Shown: positions 47,074 to 57,400 of the stretch, piece after piece | How the letters are laid out: each line of letters opens with the position of its first letter | How positions within the stretch are numbered: position 1 is the first letter of the stretch | Source: Sphingobacteruim zhuxiongii | Lineage (GTDB): Bacteria; Bacteroidota; Bacteroidia; Sphingobacteriales; Sphingobacteriaceae | DNA length: 64,000 nucleotides | NCBI RefSeq assembly: GCF_009557615.1 | Contig: NZ_CP045652.1 | Span: forward strand, 3,162,001 to 3,226,000 | Direction of reading: 5' to 3' | Made by a program: the position numbers and the translations under genes | The notes under the pieces: model-generated | Told to the model about the DNA's origin: nothing | The model's database searches: none | The model's input: the letters and a program-made list of their open reading frames with translations, nothing else

Positions 47074-48084
47074 TTATCCGATCTGTATCTTTTCTAAAAC
47101 TGCTTTATTGACCAATTGCTTAATGGATTTATTCCCATTAATAAAAAACTCACGAAGATTATTGTTCATGATAAAGGCATGATGATCTTCTACTTCATGC
47201 GTCGCTCCTGCAATATGCGGAGTTGCAATGACATTCTTATTTAAAATCATCTTGTAATCGATTTCATCGGGTGGTTCATTGTAGAAAACGTCTAAGACAG
47301 CTCCTCTAATTTTACCATTTTCAATAATATCCAATAGATCATCACGATCAACTACTGTTGCTCGCGCTGTATTGACAAAAACAGCATCAGCTTTCATTAA
47401 CGACAGGTATTTCTTATCGATCATTCCTTTCGTTTCTGGCGTTACTGGCAAATGAATACCAACAACATCACATTCTGCGAAAAGCTCTGTTAATTCCACC
47501 TTCTTAAAGGTCGTATTCTCATCTGTATAATAGGGGTCGAAATAGTAAATCTCACAAGGGAAATTCACCAACATACGCGCAATATGCTGCCCTACCGCAC
47601 CAAATCCGACCATACCAACGCGTTTTCCCGCTAGCTCATTTCCTTTAAATTGCAGATATGAAGTATGAGCACCTTCACCCCAGTTTTTACCTTCTAACCA
47701 GTTAATACCAGGAATCGTATTACGCAATAAGGTGATCACATTAGCGATAAACATCTCAGCGACTGCTTGCGCATTTCTGGCAGGTGTGTTAAACACTGGA
47801 ATTCCCAGTTCGGTAGCGACAGTTAAATCAATGTTTGAAGGTGTACCACGACAAATTCCAACGAACTTTAAGTCAGGATTTGCACGTAATACTTCTGCAG
47901 TAATTTCATCATGTTCAGAAATCAATGCATCAACTCCAGTTTCTTTTATCAGTGCATCTAGTTCTGTAGGGTTATATGCACGTCCATGAGGTTTCCATGA
48001 ACGGTAAACAACTTCATCAAAAAGGCCTTCCAACTCTTTCAAAGCTTTCTCATTCTCGTAAGGCGCTGTAAGTAATACTTTCAT
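47074..48084 (-). CDS. NAD-dependent D-2-hydroxyacid dehydrogenase family
   Basis: The 336-residue protein has the Rossmann loop VGMVGFGAVGQHIARML (about 155-170) and the family active site: Arg in VNTARATVVDRDDL, Glu in YNEPPDEIDY and His in TPHIAGATHE. It reduces 2-ketoacids or oxidises D-2-hydroxyacids, and the PdxB/SerA/phosphoglycerate dehydrogenase branch is the closest by look. It sits between the polyol-type permease (30 bases) and the second kinase (2 bases), so it probably acts on an acid derived from the imported compound. Confidence 0.88.
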   Translation of the reverse strand: MKVLLTAPYENEKALKELEGLFDEVVYRSWKPHGRAYNPTELDALIKETGVDALISEHDEITAEVLRANPDLKFVGICRGTPSNIDLTVATELGIPVFNTPARNAQAVAEMFIANVITLLRNTIPGINWLEGKNWGEGAHTSYLQFKGNELAGKRVGMVGFGAVGQHIARMLVNFPCEIYYFDPYYTDENTTFKKVELTELFAECDVVGIHLPVTPETKGMIDKKYLSLMKADAVFVNTARATVVDRDDLLDIIENGKIRGAVLDVFYNEPPDEIDYKMILNKNVIATPHIAGATHEVEDHHAFIMNNNLREFFINGNKSIKQLVNKAVLEKIQIG

Positions 48085-48114
48085 ATTTATTCTATATTAT
48101 TCTAAACTAATTTT

Positions 48115-49347
48115 TTAATTCTCTAACTCTACTTCTTTTGGAATGGAAATAAATTTGGTAAGGACTGCACTTACAAGATAAAGTCCCGCTAATACCCAAA
48201 TAACTCCGGCACTTCCAATGGTGCTTATTAATAATCCGACAATCGCCGGACCGACAAACACAGGCAATCCAGCTCCTAAATTTAAGATGGCCATAGCTGC
48301 CCCTTTATCTTCTTTAACTAAAGAAGGAACAAGTGCTGACAATGGAACATAGCCTGCTAACAATGCCCCCCACGCGATACCTGCGGCCATTACTGCCCAG
48401 TAACTTCCGTCAAACCATATCGGTGAGTAATAAAATAATACCGTCGTGATTGCACAGCCTACGCCACCAAACCACATTATCGTATTCTGCCAACCTAAGC
48501 GATCGCCTATAAAGCCGAAGATTAAATTAAATATGATATTGCTCGTGAAAATAGTTCCCCAGATTTGTAACCATTCTTTCGTATCAAAACCATGCTCTGC
48601 CATGTAAATCGGTAAGAATACAGGAAAAGCAAATTGTGCTGTCGTATTGATGACACGTACTATACCTCCAATAAAGACTTTAGGTTCTTTTTTAACAATA
48701 GTTAACCCATTGATAAGCTCCTGCATTTTGGAGCCTTTAGAAGCTTTGGTTTCAAACTTATCCCGGTTCAGCACTAATGCAAAGAAAGCACCTACTAAGA
48801 CCCACAGAATCGAACTCCAAAGGGTATTTTCATATCCCCAACGTTCTAATGCCCAACTGGAATAATATGCTCCCAATACATTTAATCCTCCTGTAAAAAC
48901 AAACCAAAACCAACCAACAGCTCTTCCCAAAGTATCTTGAGGCGCTTTGTAGGTGATCCAGACCATAAATGAATAGGCAAATAAAGGATACCCAAACCCG
49001 CGAATAGCATAGAATAATAGCATTGAACTGTAATCTAATTTTGCCATTCCCAGACCAACGAAACCAATCGTACCGATGATATAAAGCAAAAGCCCCATTA
49101 ACATCGCTTTTCTTGGTCCATAGCTTTCGGCAAGAACGCCAGAAAACCATGATGATATTGCAATAGTTATCCCATATACGGTAAACAGTAGAGATGATTG
49201 TTCTATACTCATCCCATGCTCAACAAGGTAAGGACTTAGCCAGCCTTGTTCAACTCCGTCACCCATCATGAAAATAAGAATACCTAAATATCCCCACTTC
49301 AACTTACTAGGAATACCTAGCCTGTTCATTAAATTGTCTTGCGCCAT
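48115..49347 (-). CDS. MFS transporter, polyol permease type
   Basis: The 410-residue protein has 12 predicted membrane helices and resembles the ribitol/D-arabinitol permeases (RbtT/DalT) at several places: FMMGDGVEQGWLSPYLVEHG, YGPRKAMLMGLLLY, YAIRGFGYPLFAYSF, VGWFWFVFT, and RVINTTAQFAFPVFLPIY followed by EWLQIWGTIF. It is the first gene of the operon that ends with the phosphodiesterase. Polyols, or the sugars next to them, are the likeliest substrate; the resemblance is from memory of the family and should be tested. Confidence 0.84.
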   Translation of the reverse strand: MAQDNLMNRLGIPSKLKWGYLGILIFMMGDGVEQGWLSPYLVEHGMSIEQSSLLFTVYGITIAISSWFSGVLAESYGPRKAMLMGLLLYIIGTIGFVGLGMAKLDYSSMLLFYAIRGFGYPLFAYSFMVWITYKAPQDTLGRAVGWFWFVFTGGLNVLGAYYSSWALERWGYENTLWSSILWVLVGAFFALVLNRDKFETKASKGSKMQELINGLTIVKKEPKVFIGGIVRVINTTAQFAFPVFLPIYMAEHGFDTKEWLQIWGTIFTSNIIFNLIFGFIGDRLGWQNTIMWFGGVGCAITTVLFYYSPIWFDGSYWAVMAAGIAWGALLAGYVPLSALVPSLVKEDKGAAMAILNLGAGLPVFVGPAIVGLLISTIGSAGVIWVLAGLYLVSAVLTKFISIPKEVELEN

Positions 49348-49382
49348 TGTGGTTTAGTGTTATAATTGGTTGATGTAAATAT

Positions 49383-49410
49383 CAAATCTAAAATAAATAA
49401 AATTTAACAA
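49383..49410 (-). promoter_or_regulatory. Predicted promoter of the permease-kinase operon
   Basis: On the minus strand a TAGATTTG -7 box (49390 to 49383) is preceded 17 bases upstream by TTG (49410 to 49408), within TTTGTTAAA, a 9-mer that also lies at the deoR start site (53309-53317). Transcription would start about 30 bases before the permease ATG. Confidence 0.5.
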
Positions 49411-49439
49411 AATAAAATATATTAAAAGCAATTAAGCCT

Positions 49440-49474
49440 AAAAAAAGGAAAAGACTGCTTGTCAGCTTGCTTTT
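49440..49474 (-). terminator. Terminator between the two minus-strand catabolic operons
   Basis: GGAAAAG and CTTTTCC enclose a partly paired stem, with seven A on its left that read as T on the minus strand. It lies after the EEP-fold enzyme gene and before the permease promoter, so it separates the two operons. Confidence 0.7.
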
Positions 49475-49549
49475 CCAATTTTGTATTTTAAAAATTATAG
49501 ATAAAAAAAGCCTTTTAGGACCTTCTTCACATCAATCCATACGTCTATC

Positions 49550-50482
49550 CTAGGTATAAAGGACGTCGGCAGAAAGAAACCAATGATCACTCGGAACGAC
49601 ACCTTTCCACAGATCTTTAATGATATGGGATTTATTGGCGGTTAATGGACCTTTAACAAAAATGAAGTCTATCTTTTTCGCTCGCGCGTTTCGCTCGCTA
49701 TCATCAGGACGGAAAGCATTGGTTGTACCTTCCGGTTTCGCATCGCCGTTGCTTAATACGTAAGTATCCTTCCAACCCGCATCAATGATTTCAGGATACA
49801 AACCAGCGGCATATCCATTATTAAAATCACCTGTCATAATCTGAGGGAAATCTGCTTCATACTGAGCCGATTCTGCTAACACTAGCTTAATCTGCCCTAA
49901 CTTTGCTTCATTGCTGACATGATCTAAGTGCAAGTTTATTAAACGTATTTCGCGCTTAGTTTTTTTATCCAACAACCTCACCCAACTACAATTTCTTGCT
50001 CTAGCACTACCCCAGGATATACTACCGGCAATAAGTGGTGTTTCCGACAACCAGTAGCCACCAGCGGTGATCAATTCAAAACGTTTCTTCGAAAATAAAA
50101 TTGGATTCTTAGCAATGCCATGATATCCCTCCTTGAAACGATCCATCTCTGGACCATCAAATCCAAAAGCAAAGTAATCACTCAACTCACGCTTTAGATC
50201 AAGAAACTGGTTCTTTAAAACTTCTTGAAAACCGATAAGATCTGCTTTTTGATTTTTGATCACTTGTAGACAAGCCTCTCTTCGATGCTGCCATCCTAAG
50301 CCTTTCGCACTATCTTCAGGTAAATCGACACGAATATTACAGGTTAATACACGAACACTGAGATTTTTATCGGTTTTTTCAGCAGAGAACCCCTTAGCCG
50401 AACCCAAGATTGGCAAGCTAGCTAATAAACCAGCTTGCTTTAAAAATTTCCTCCTTGAAGAGTTATAGAAATCGCTCATCAT
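49550..50482 (-). CDS. Exported endonuclease/exonuclease/phosphatase (EEP) fold hydrolase
   Basis: The 310-residue protein has an N-terminal twin-arginine type signal (SSRRKFLKQAGLLASL, then the cleavage region near GFSAEK), so it is probably folded before export. The EEP core motifs are visible: LTCNIR, DLIGFQEV (Glu metal ligand), LINLHLDHVS, MTGDFNN and SDHWFLSADV (Asp-His). The fold includes phosphodiesterases, sphingomyelinases and nucleases. Membership in a sugar/polyol operon favours a phosphodiester or phosphate-removing role, but its substrate is unknown. It is last in its operon. Confidence 0.88.
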   Translation of the reverse strand: MMSDFYNSSRRKFLKQAGLLASLPILGSAKGFSAEKTDKNLSVRVLTCNIRVDLPEDSAKGLGWQHRREACLQVIKNQKADLIGFQEVLKNQFLDLKRELSDYFAFGFDGPEMDRFKEGYHGIAKNPILFSKKRFELITAGGYWLSETPLIAGSISWGSARARNCSWVRLLDKKTKREIRLINLHLDHVSNEAKLGQIKLVLAESAQYEADFPQIMTGDFNNGYAAGLYPEIIDAGWKDTYVLSNGDAKPEGTTNAFRPDDSERNARAKKIDFIFVKGPLTANKSHIIKDLWKGVVPSDHWFLSADVLYT

Positions 50483-50490
50483 CTTATTTA

Positions 50491-51885
50491 TTAAGCGTTT
50501 TGTGTTGATTCTTCACTCAAATAAGCGCCAGCGCTTACCAATTCTGCACGTAGTTCTTCAACATTAACGTCTGCTGGAGTAACTCCATGACGAACTGCCA
50601 ATTTAGCCGCACGTCCTGCAGCCTCTCCCATCGCCATACAAGGGGCCATCACGCGAATCGCTGACATTGCCTCATGTGTAGTCGAAATTGAACGACCAGC
50701 TACTAATAAATTTTTAACGCGTTTAGGAACCAATGAACGATATGGAATATCATAGCTATCACCACACCATGTCAATGTACACCCACCACCCTCAGGATGA
50801 TGAATATCCAATGGATAACTCGCAACGGCAACGGCATCTTCAAAACGACGACAGCCTAAAATATCATCTGCCGTCATCACATAATTTCCTACAATACGAC
50901 GAGTTTCGCGGATTCCCAAGAACGGTGCCATCTTTGTGAAATGTGAATCCTCAAATCCAGGAACGTATTCCTTTAAATAACGTTGAATTTCTTCCACTTG
51001 CTTACGCCCCTCAATCTCTCCAAAAGTAAGACTCTCTGGATTTGTACCATCAACACCATTAATACGCGACATATTCACCCAAACCTCTCCTTCACGCAAT
51101 CCAGTAATTAAAATAGTACGCTCTACTGGTAAATGGTATCCCGCCGCTCTAGCTTTTTCCATTACACTTCGTAAACCAACAACTATGAACTGATTGTTTT
51201 GTCCAAAGTATTCAGCAGGAATAAAATCGGTTAAATATGTTCTAGGTTCTTCGGCAATTGACATACGTAGTTTATCAGTATCTACATTCGCCATACAGAA
51301 CATCAAGGTTGGTGGTTGTGCTCCACCGACGTCATTTCCTTGCTCGCATTCAACTCCAGCTTTAAAAGCAACATCCGCATCTCCAGTACAATCAATTACT
51401 GTCTTTGCTAATATCACTTCGCGACCCGATTTGCTCTCAATAATAACCCCTTTCAGCTGATCACCTTCCATAACAACGCCTGCTGAAAAGACATATAGCA
51501 ATACCTTTACGCCGGACTCCTCTAATACTTTTAGTCCAACATTCTTAACCGCTTCCGGTTCTACTAATGTCAAACTCATGTGTAGAGGACATGGACGATG
51601 CTCTGATGCGGCATCCACTTCTTTCAAACGTTCAATAAATCGTTGTGGTAATCCTTTAATAATCTGATTCCCCTTTTGACCTAAAAAGCCAAGAATAGGC
51701 AATCCGATAGTCATATTTCCGCCAACAAAGCTGCGATTATCAATTAATGCAACTTTTAATCCGTCGGAAGCAGCGGCTTGAGCAGCGATAATACCTGCTG
51801 GACCTCCACCAACTACCAATACATCAACTTCCATGCGCACCGGCGTTTCTCTCGCTGGCTCGTGAATAGTCTTTACTTCTCCCAT
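50491..51885 (-). CDS. FAD-dependent oxidoreductase (FAD_oxidored family)
   Basis: The 464-residue protein has a dinucleotide-binding motif VDVLVVGGGPAGIIAAQAAA (about 22-41), the VALIDNRSFVGGNMT sequence typical of this group, VIDCTGDADVAF in the middle and a C-terminal LLVAGRSISTTHEAMSAIRVM. It carries no export signal and should be cytoplasmic. Members occur in sugar and polyol catabolic clusters in Bacteroidota, but their substrate is mostly not defined. It lies between an ACS-type transporter and the exported EEP enzyme, with gaps of 34 and 8 bases. Confidence 0.88.
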   Translation of the reverse strand: MGEVKTIHEPARETPVRMEVDVLVVGGGPAGIIAAQAAASDGLKVALIDNRSFVGGNMTIGLPILGFLGQKGNQIIKGLPQRFIERLKEVDAASEHRPCPLHMSLTLVEPEAVKNVGLKVLEESGVKVLLYVFSAGVVMEGDQLKGVIIESKSGREVILAKTVIDCTGDADVAFKAGVECEQGNDVGGAQPPTLMFCMANVDTDKLRMSIAEEPRTYLTDFIPAEYFGQNNQFIVVGLRSVMEKARAAGYHLPVERTILITGLREGEVWVNMSRINGVDGTNPESLTFGEIEGRKQVEEIQRYLKEYVPGFEDSHFTKMAPFLGIRETRRIVGNYVMTADDILGCRRFEDAVAVASYPLDIHHPEGGGCTLTWCGDSYDIPYRSLVPKRVKNLLVAGRSISTTHEAMSAIRVMAPCMAMGEAAGRAAKLAVRHGVTPADVNVEELRAELVSAGAYLSEESTQNA

Positions 51886-51919
51886 GTCAAATTATTATTA
51901 TAGTATTTTTATATTTTAA

Positions 51920-53188
51920 TTACGCGCTTATAATTACCGATTCCTCATTCGGCTTTTCTTTTTTCACCATCGTCCAGAGAATCAAAACAGCTACAGGATG
52001 CATAAAAGCCATAGCAATAAATATGGTACCTGCCCCAAGAGATCCCATTAATTGTCCGACGAAATAGTTAAATAAAACAGCTCCTAATGCTCCAAATCCT
52101 CCAGCAATTCCTAAAACTGAAGCAACATTCTTTACAGGGAATGCCTCTGCGATCACAACGCTCACAGTAAACAACCAACTTAGACATGCAACAGCTACTA
52201 ACGCAAAGATTGCGATCGTTATATACGGATTACTTACGTAAGCTGTCAAACAACATAATGGCGCTAGTACTGCTATAGTGCTCAACATGATTTTACGCGC
52301 CAACAAAGGCTCTTTTCCTTTACGAACCATTTTATCGGACCAAGCGGAAGTAGCAATAGCACCTACATCAGCAACTAAAAATGGAATCCAACCGAACATC
52401 CCGATTTTTGCAAGCGTCAAACCACTTTCCTCTTGTAAATAACCTGGCAACCAGAATAAACAGAAATACCAAACGGGGTCACTCACAAAACGAATCAATA
52501 AAATACCCCAAAGCGACTTTCTTGACCATAACTGCCCCCACGTAAAAGAACGCTCTTCAACTTGATCCACTGTCGTACCAGCAGCCTCAGCACGAATCTC
52601 TGCGGGTGGCTCGGTATATATTAAGAACCAAAGCAAGGCTATGATAAAGCCTACTACCCCAGCGACGATAAATACAGTATGAAAATTATACTGCATAGCT
52701 AACCAAGCAACCAGTGGCGGAGCGATAATCGCTCCAATGGAGCTTCCAGCAATACATAGACTATTCGCTGTCGCGCGAAGTTTGCCAGAAAACCAAACTG
52801 TAACAACCTTTAACTGTGCGGGAAAATTTGTAGGTTCCGCTGCCCCGAGCATCCCTCTAAAGAATAAAAATGATCCAAAGGTTCTCGAAAATCCGCCTCC
52901 TAAACAAGCAATAGACCAACCTAAAATACCACCCAACATGACTTTACGCTCACCAAATCTGTCTACTAACCAACCGGATACAGGATACATCAATGCATAA
53001 AATACAGTAAAGACATTAAGTACTAAAGCGTAACCATCATCTCCTAAATCAAACTCTTCTTTCAGCATCGGTTTCAATATCGAAACGATCTGACGATCAT
53101 AATAATTGAAGACGATAGCTAGAAAAATTACGAATATGATAAACCAACGGCGTTTTTTAGCTGGAATCGGCAGTATAAATTTTGACAT
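51920..53188 (-). CDS. MFS transporter, anion:cation symporter (hexuronate/ExuT-like) type
   Basis: The 422-residue protein has 12 predicted membrane helices and the ACS-family pattern: IVFNYYDRQIVSILKPMLKEEF near the N-terminus, YPVSGWLVDRFGERKVML, and GAAEPTNFPAQLKVVTVWF. This family imports acidic sugars and organic anions (hexuronates, glucarate, 4-hydroxyphenylacetate). It is the first gene of a unit with the FAD oxidoreductase and the EEP enzyme, transcribed divergently from deoR. A negatively charged product such as a phosphorylated or acid sugar would fit. Confidence 0.86.
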   Translation of the reverse strand: MSKFILPIPAKKRRWFIIFVIFLAIVFNYYDRQIVSILKPMLKEEFDLGDDGYALVLNVFTVFYALMYPVSGWLVDRFGERKVMLGGILGWSIACLGGGFSRTFGSFLFFRGMLGAAEPTNFPAQLKVVTVWFSGKLRATANSLCIAGSSIGAIIAPPLVAWLAMQYNFHTVFIVAGVVGFIIALLWFLIYTEPPAEIRAEAAGTTVDQVEERSFTWGQLWSRKSLWGILLIRFVSDPVWYFCLFWLPGYLQEESGLTLAKIGMFGWIPFLVADVGAIATSAWSDKMVRKGKEPLLARKIMLSTIAVLAPLCCLTAYVSNPYITIAIFALVAVACLSWLFTVSVVIAEAFPVKNVASVLGIAGGFGALGAVLFNYFVGQLMGSLGAGTIFIAMAFMHPVAVLILWTMVKKEKPNEESVIISA

Positions 53189-53228
53189 AAGGTAAATATG
53201 GTTATTGCTGAATCTTAATCTAACAATC

Positions 53229-53236
53229 CAAATGTA
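53229..53236 (-). promoter_or_regulatory. Predicted -7 box of the ACS transporter operon
   Basis: On the minus strand this is TACATTTG, 40 bases before the transporter ATG. It is 68 bases from the opposite deoR promoter, a spacing that allows shared control. Confidence 0.48.
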
Positions 53237-53304
53237 GAAAAAAAGATTATTAATGAAAGCTTTTTAAATAAAAAAAAAGAATTCCAGAAATAGTAAAAGT
53301 CATT

Positions 53305-53325
53305 TATATTTGTTAAACTATTAAC
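53305..53325 (+). promoter_or_regulatory. Predicted -7 box and inverted repeat at deoR
   Basis: TATATTTG (53305-53312) is the -7 box. It runs directly into GTTAA-ACTA-TTAAC (53312-53325), a perfect inverted repeat at the likely start of transcription, 14 bases before the ATG. This is a natural place for autorepression by the DeoR-type protein. Confidence 0.5.
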
Positions 53326-53339
53326 TGATACGATGAATT

Positions 53340-54104
53340 ATGAGGAATATTACCGATAGACACGAATTCATTCTACGAAGCTTAAAAGAGAAAGGAAAGA
53401 TCACAATCGACTGGCTTTGCGAAACGATGAAAGTTTCCAGCGTAACGATCCGAAAAGATTTAAAGCTACTAGAAGAGAAAAATCTCTTATTCCGCATCAA
53501 AGGCGGCGCCTCTAACAGCAACCCTTATGCGATCGACCGTCCAATTCTGGTAAAAGAAACAATCAACAACGACGAGAAACAACGTATTGCTCAAGCTGCG
53601 TTAAAGCTGATCAAAAACAACGACTCCATTATGATTGGATCTGGCACGACGGTATTTGCGTTTGCCAAAAACCTAGAAACTACACAGGGGCTTACTGTGA
53701 TTACACCTGCCCTAAAAGTAGGCTTAGAATTAAGCGGGAAGCCAAATATTGAGGTTTTACAGTTAGGCGGATTAATTCGCTCGAACAGCTCGTCTGTTGC
53801 AGGGCATTACGCGACACGAATTCTTGAGGAAATCAGTTGCGGCATCCTTTTCTTAGGAGCCGACGGTATTGATTTAGAATTTGGAATCTCCATATCCAAC
53901 CTTCCAGAAGCAACCTTAAATCAAAAGATGTTACAAACATCACAGAAGGTAGCCATTCTTGCTGACAGCTCGAAATTTGGAAAAAGAGGACTTGGTAAGA
54001 TCTGCGAACTTATAGACGTAGATTATATTATTACAGACCAAAAAGTATCGCCCGATACGGTCAAAGCAATCGAGGAATTAGGCATTAAAATAATTCTAGC
54101 CTAA
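53340..54104 (+). CDS. DeoR/GlpR family transcriptional regulator
   Basis: The 254-residue protein has an N-terminal helix-turn-helix (ILRSLKEKGKITIDWLCETM, then SVTIRKDLKLLEEKNLL, residues 10-52) with the family's TIRxDL pattern, and a C-terminal sugar-phosphate isomerase-like sensor domain (IMIGSGTTVFAFAKNL; FLGADGIDLEFGIS; ADSSKFGKRGL). DeoR proteins of this class respond to phosphorylated sugars or to glycerol 3-phosphate. It lies between two divergent catabolic units and is thus the natural local regulator; that is inference. Confidence 0.93.
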   Translation: MRNITDRHEFILRSLKEKGKITIDWLCETMKVSSVTIRKDLKLLEEKNLLFRIKGGASNSNPYAIDRPILVKETINNDEKQRIAQAALKLIKNNDSIMIGSGTTVFAFAKNLETTQGLTVITPALKVGLELSGKPNIEVLQLGGLIRSNSSSVAGHYATRILEEISCGILFLGADGIDLEFGISISNLPEATLNQKMLQTSQKVAILADSSKFGKRGLGKICELIDVDYIITDQKVSPDTVKAIEELGIKIILA

Positions 54105-54136
54105 GACATCTACCCACATTTTTTTCACGGATTTCT

Positions 54137-54178
54137 AAAAAAAGATTTTTAAACCCTTGTGTTTAAAAATCTTTTTTT
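54137..54178. terminator. Terminator after deoR
   Basis: A perfect 14-bp stem (AAAGATTTTTAAAC with GTTTAAAAATCTTT) with a 6-base loop lies 32 bases after the deoR stop and is flanked by A and T runs. It insulates susC from deoR. Confidence 0.88.
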
Positions 54179-54181
54179 TAA

Positions 54182-54207
54182 TTTCGAAACATTGTTTACA
54201 AAACAAT
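54182..54207. promoter_or_regulatory. Operator-like element upstream of susC, copy 1
   Basis: TTTCGAAACATT is followed by ATTGTTT-ACA-AAACAAT, a perfect 7-bp inverted repeat sharing the ATT. The TTCG/CGAA core is typical of known DeoR-family (for example GlpR) half-sites. A second copy lies 131 bases downstream. Confidence 0.45.
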
Positions 54208-54312
54208 AACCAATACCAATTTATGGTAAAAGCCATATTATATGTTATTTAATCTTATAATTTAATAAGAAGAAAACACTGTGTTAACATAATGTTAATA
54301 TTATAAATCTAG

Positions 54313-54337
54313 TTTCGAAACATTATTTAAGAAATAA
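54313..54337. promoter_or_regulatory. Operator-like element upstream of susC, copy 2
   Basis: TTTCGAAACATTATTT repeats copy 1 and also includes an inverted repeat, TTATTT-AAG-AAATAA. The two copies share 16 of the first 17 bases. The element ends 65 bases before the susC ATG. Direct TGTTAA repeats 11 bases apart (54282 and 54293) lie between the copies. Confidence 0.45.
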
Positions 54338-54402
54338 AAACAAACCTTTAAAAGGGGATTCTATTTAATACATTTTACCTACGATCATTAACAAACATCT
54401 AA

Positions 54403-57400
54403 ATGAAAAAACAATTACAACTCATTTTAATGCTGTTGATTATGCCATTAGGAATGGCATTAGCTCAACAATCATTACAAATAATGGGGAAAGTGACCAA
54501 TGCAGATGGAACTCCAGTTCAAGGTGTTTCCATTAGTATTAAGGGGCACTTGAATACCATTACAGCTACTGATGAAGCAGGTTCTTATTCCTTAAAAGCC
54601 GAAAACAATGATATTCTTGTATTTAAGGGTATTGGTTTTAAAACAACAGAACGAACAGTTACTGGACAATCAACGATCAACATAACACTAGAAAACGACT
54701 TAACCAACTTAGATGAAGTAGTTGTCGTAGGTTATGGAACGCAAAAGAAAACAAATCTTACAGGATCGGTTTCAACGATTAGCGCTGCGCAATTGGAGAA
54801 TCGACCTGCTGTTTCAGCCTCAACGGCATTACAAGGACTAGCACCAGGTGTAACAGTTACTTCACAAACAGGCGCACCGGGTGGTGATCAAGCGTCTATT
54901 CGAATTCGTGGTGTTAACTCTTTCTCTTCTGCGAGTGAGCCACTTGTCATTATTGATGGAGTTGCTGGGGACCTAAACTCAATCGATGCAAACTTAATCG
55001 AATCGATGTCCGTATTGAAAGATGCGGCATCTGCAGCGATTTACGGTTCGCGTGCTGCTAACGGTGTAATCTTAGTAACGACTAAACGTGCGAAAGATGC
55101 ATTAAACATTACTTACAAAGGCTATACTGGCTGGCAAGATGCTACTTTCATTCCAGAAGTTACTGACGGTCGTACATTTATGCGCGTATTTAATGAGGCG
55201 AGTGTAAATGATGGAGGTAAAGAAGTCTATACGCAACAAAACTTTGATGAATTCGATCAATTATACAGCGAGAATCCAGACAATTATGACTGGCAGAAAG
55301 CTATTTTAAATGGCTCAGGTTTCACTCAGAACCATTTCGCGTCACTCTCTGCGGGATCAGGGATTATTCGCGTCAATCCATCCGTAAGTTATGTTAAACA
55401 AGACGGATTGATTAAGAACACAAACTTCCAACGTTATACATTCAGAAATAACATGGATATCAATCCGAATGATAAACTTAATATCAAGGTTGATTTATCA
55501 GTTATGAATGGTGATCGTCTTCAAATTGCGAACGAAGGAACAATTTGGAATTACTTAGGACGTATGCCGACGAACATTCCAATTCGTTATGGTGATAAAT
55601 GGTCTGAAGGCTGGGTTAAGAACAATCCGGTAGCATTTATCGAAGAAGGTGGAAACAGAAGACTAAACAATATTGAATTAATCGGTAATCTTTCCTTAAA
55701 CTACAAGCCAGTTGACTGGTTGTCGGTAACGGGATTAATAGCTCCACGCTATCGCACGAGAAATACACATAATTTCTCGAAAGCTTTAATGACCTACTAC
55801 TCCGATGGTTCTGAAGCAGGTTCTGCAGCAGAATCAACTGAATTAACTGAGAACGCTTATCGTTATTTCTACGGAAACTATCAATTCCACGCGACAGCAA
55901 GTAAAACCTTTAATGATCACAGCCTAAGCCTAATGGTGGGTACATCACGTGAAACGTACGATGAAAAATACCTTATGGGCTATCGTCGCGATTATACGTA
56001 TGACACCTATGAAGTTTTAAGCGCTGGTGCAGACACAGAAACAAAACGTAATGATGGTACACAAGATCAATGGTTATTGGTATCTGCATTTTCACGTTTC
56101 AATTATGCTTTCAAAGATCGCTACCTATTCGAAGCAAACCTTCGTTATGATGGAACATCACGTTTCGTAGGACAAAATCGCTGGGCAACCTTCCCTTCTT
56201 TCTCTGCGGGCTGGCGTGTAGACCAAGAACCATTTATGGCAAATCTTCGTTCAAAAATCAATCAATTGAAGGTAAGAGCATCATGGGGTATCCTTGGAAA
56301 TCAGAACATTGGTAGCACCTACCAACCATTCTCGGAGAATCTTGCCTTGGGCGGAATATCAATGGGCGGAGCGGTAAGCCAATTAGTAACCTTAAATACG
56401 ATGGCAAATCCTGACTTACGTTGGGAAGAAACGACGGCTTCAGGAGTAGGTTTAGACGCTACGATCTTCGATAAATTTAGTTTCACCTTCGATTGGTATA
56501 AAAAACACACCAACGGAATCCTGATGACTTTAAATATCTCTCCACTATATGGACTTAACCCGCCATATCAAAACGCAGCGAAAGTTGAAAACATAGGCTG
56601 GGAAGTTGGTGGTCGTTACGACAATAAATGGAACGACTTCAAGTTCGGCTTAGGATTCAACTTCTCGGATGTTAGAAATAAGATTTTAGATATGCGCGGT
56701 AGACCTTCAGGAACGTTATTGCGTCAACAAGAAGGCTATGCGATTAACTCTATCTTTGGATACGTATCGGACGGCTATTACCAAACGCAGGAAGAAATTG
56801 CAAATGGCCCGACACAATTTGGAACTCTTCAACCTGGTGACATCCTCTTCAAAGATATTGCTGGCGCATTTGATACCGACGGAAATGCAATCCCGGATGG
56901 AAAAATCACAGATGCAGATAAACAAATTATTGGCAACACAATTCCTCGCTACACTTATGGAATTAACTTAGACTTAGGTTATAAAGGATTTAAGTTTAGT
57001 GCCTTCTTACAGGGCGTAGCAAAAGTTGATGGATATTTAGACTCTCACTATGTTATTCCAGGCGCTAACTCATCTGCTATCAAACCATGGCAATTGGATT
57101 ACTGGACAACAGAAAACAGAGATGCAGCACTTCCTCGCTTATCAATCACGTCGACGAATAACACTCAAAATTCTGACTTCTGGATGAAATCAGCATCATA
57201 CCTACGTCTTAAGAATGTTCATCTAGGTTATGAATTCCCGAAAGAATGGTTCCAAAACACCAAGCTTGGCGGAATTTACATATACGCAAATGGACAAAAC
57301 TTATTCACTAAATCCAATTTCTACGAAGGCTACGATCCAGAGATCAACTACAATGCTAGCGCAGCTCAAAACGTATCCCTGGGTGGAGGAAATTTCTACC

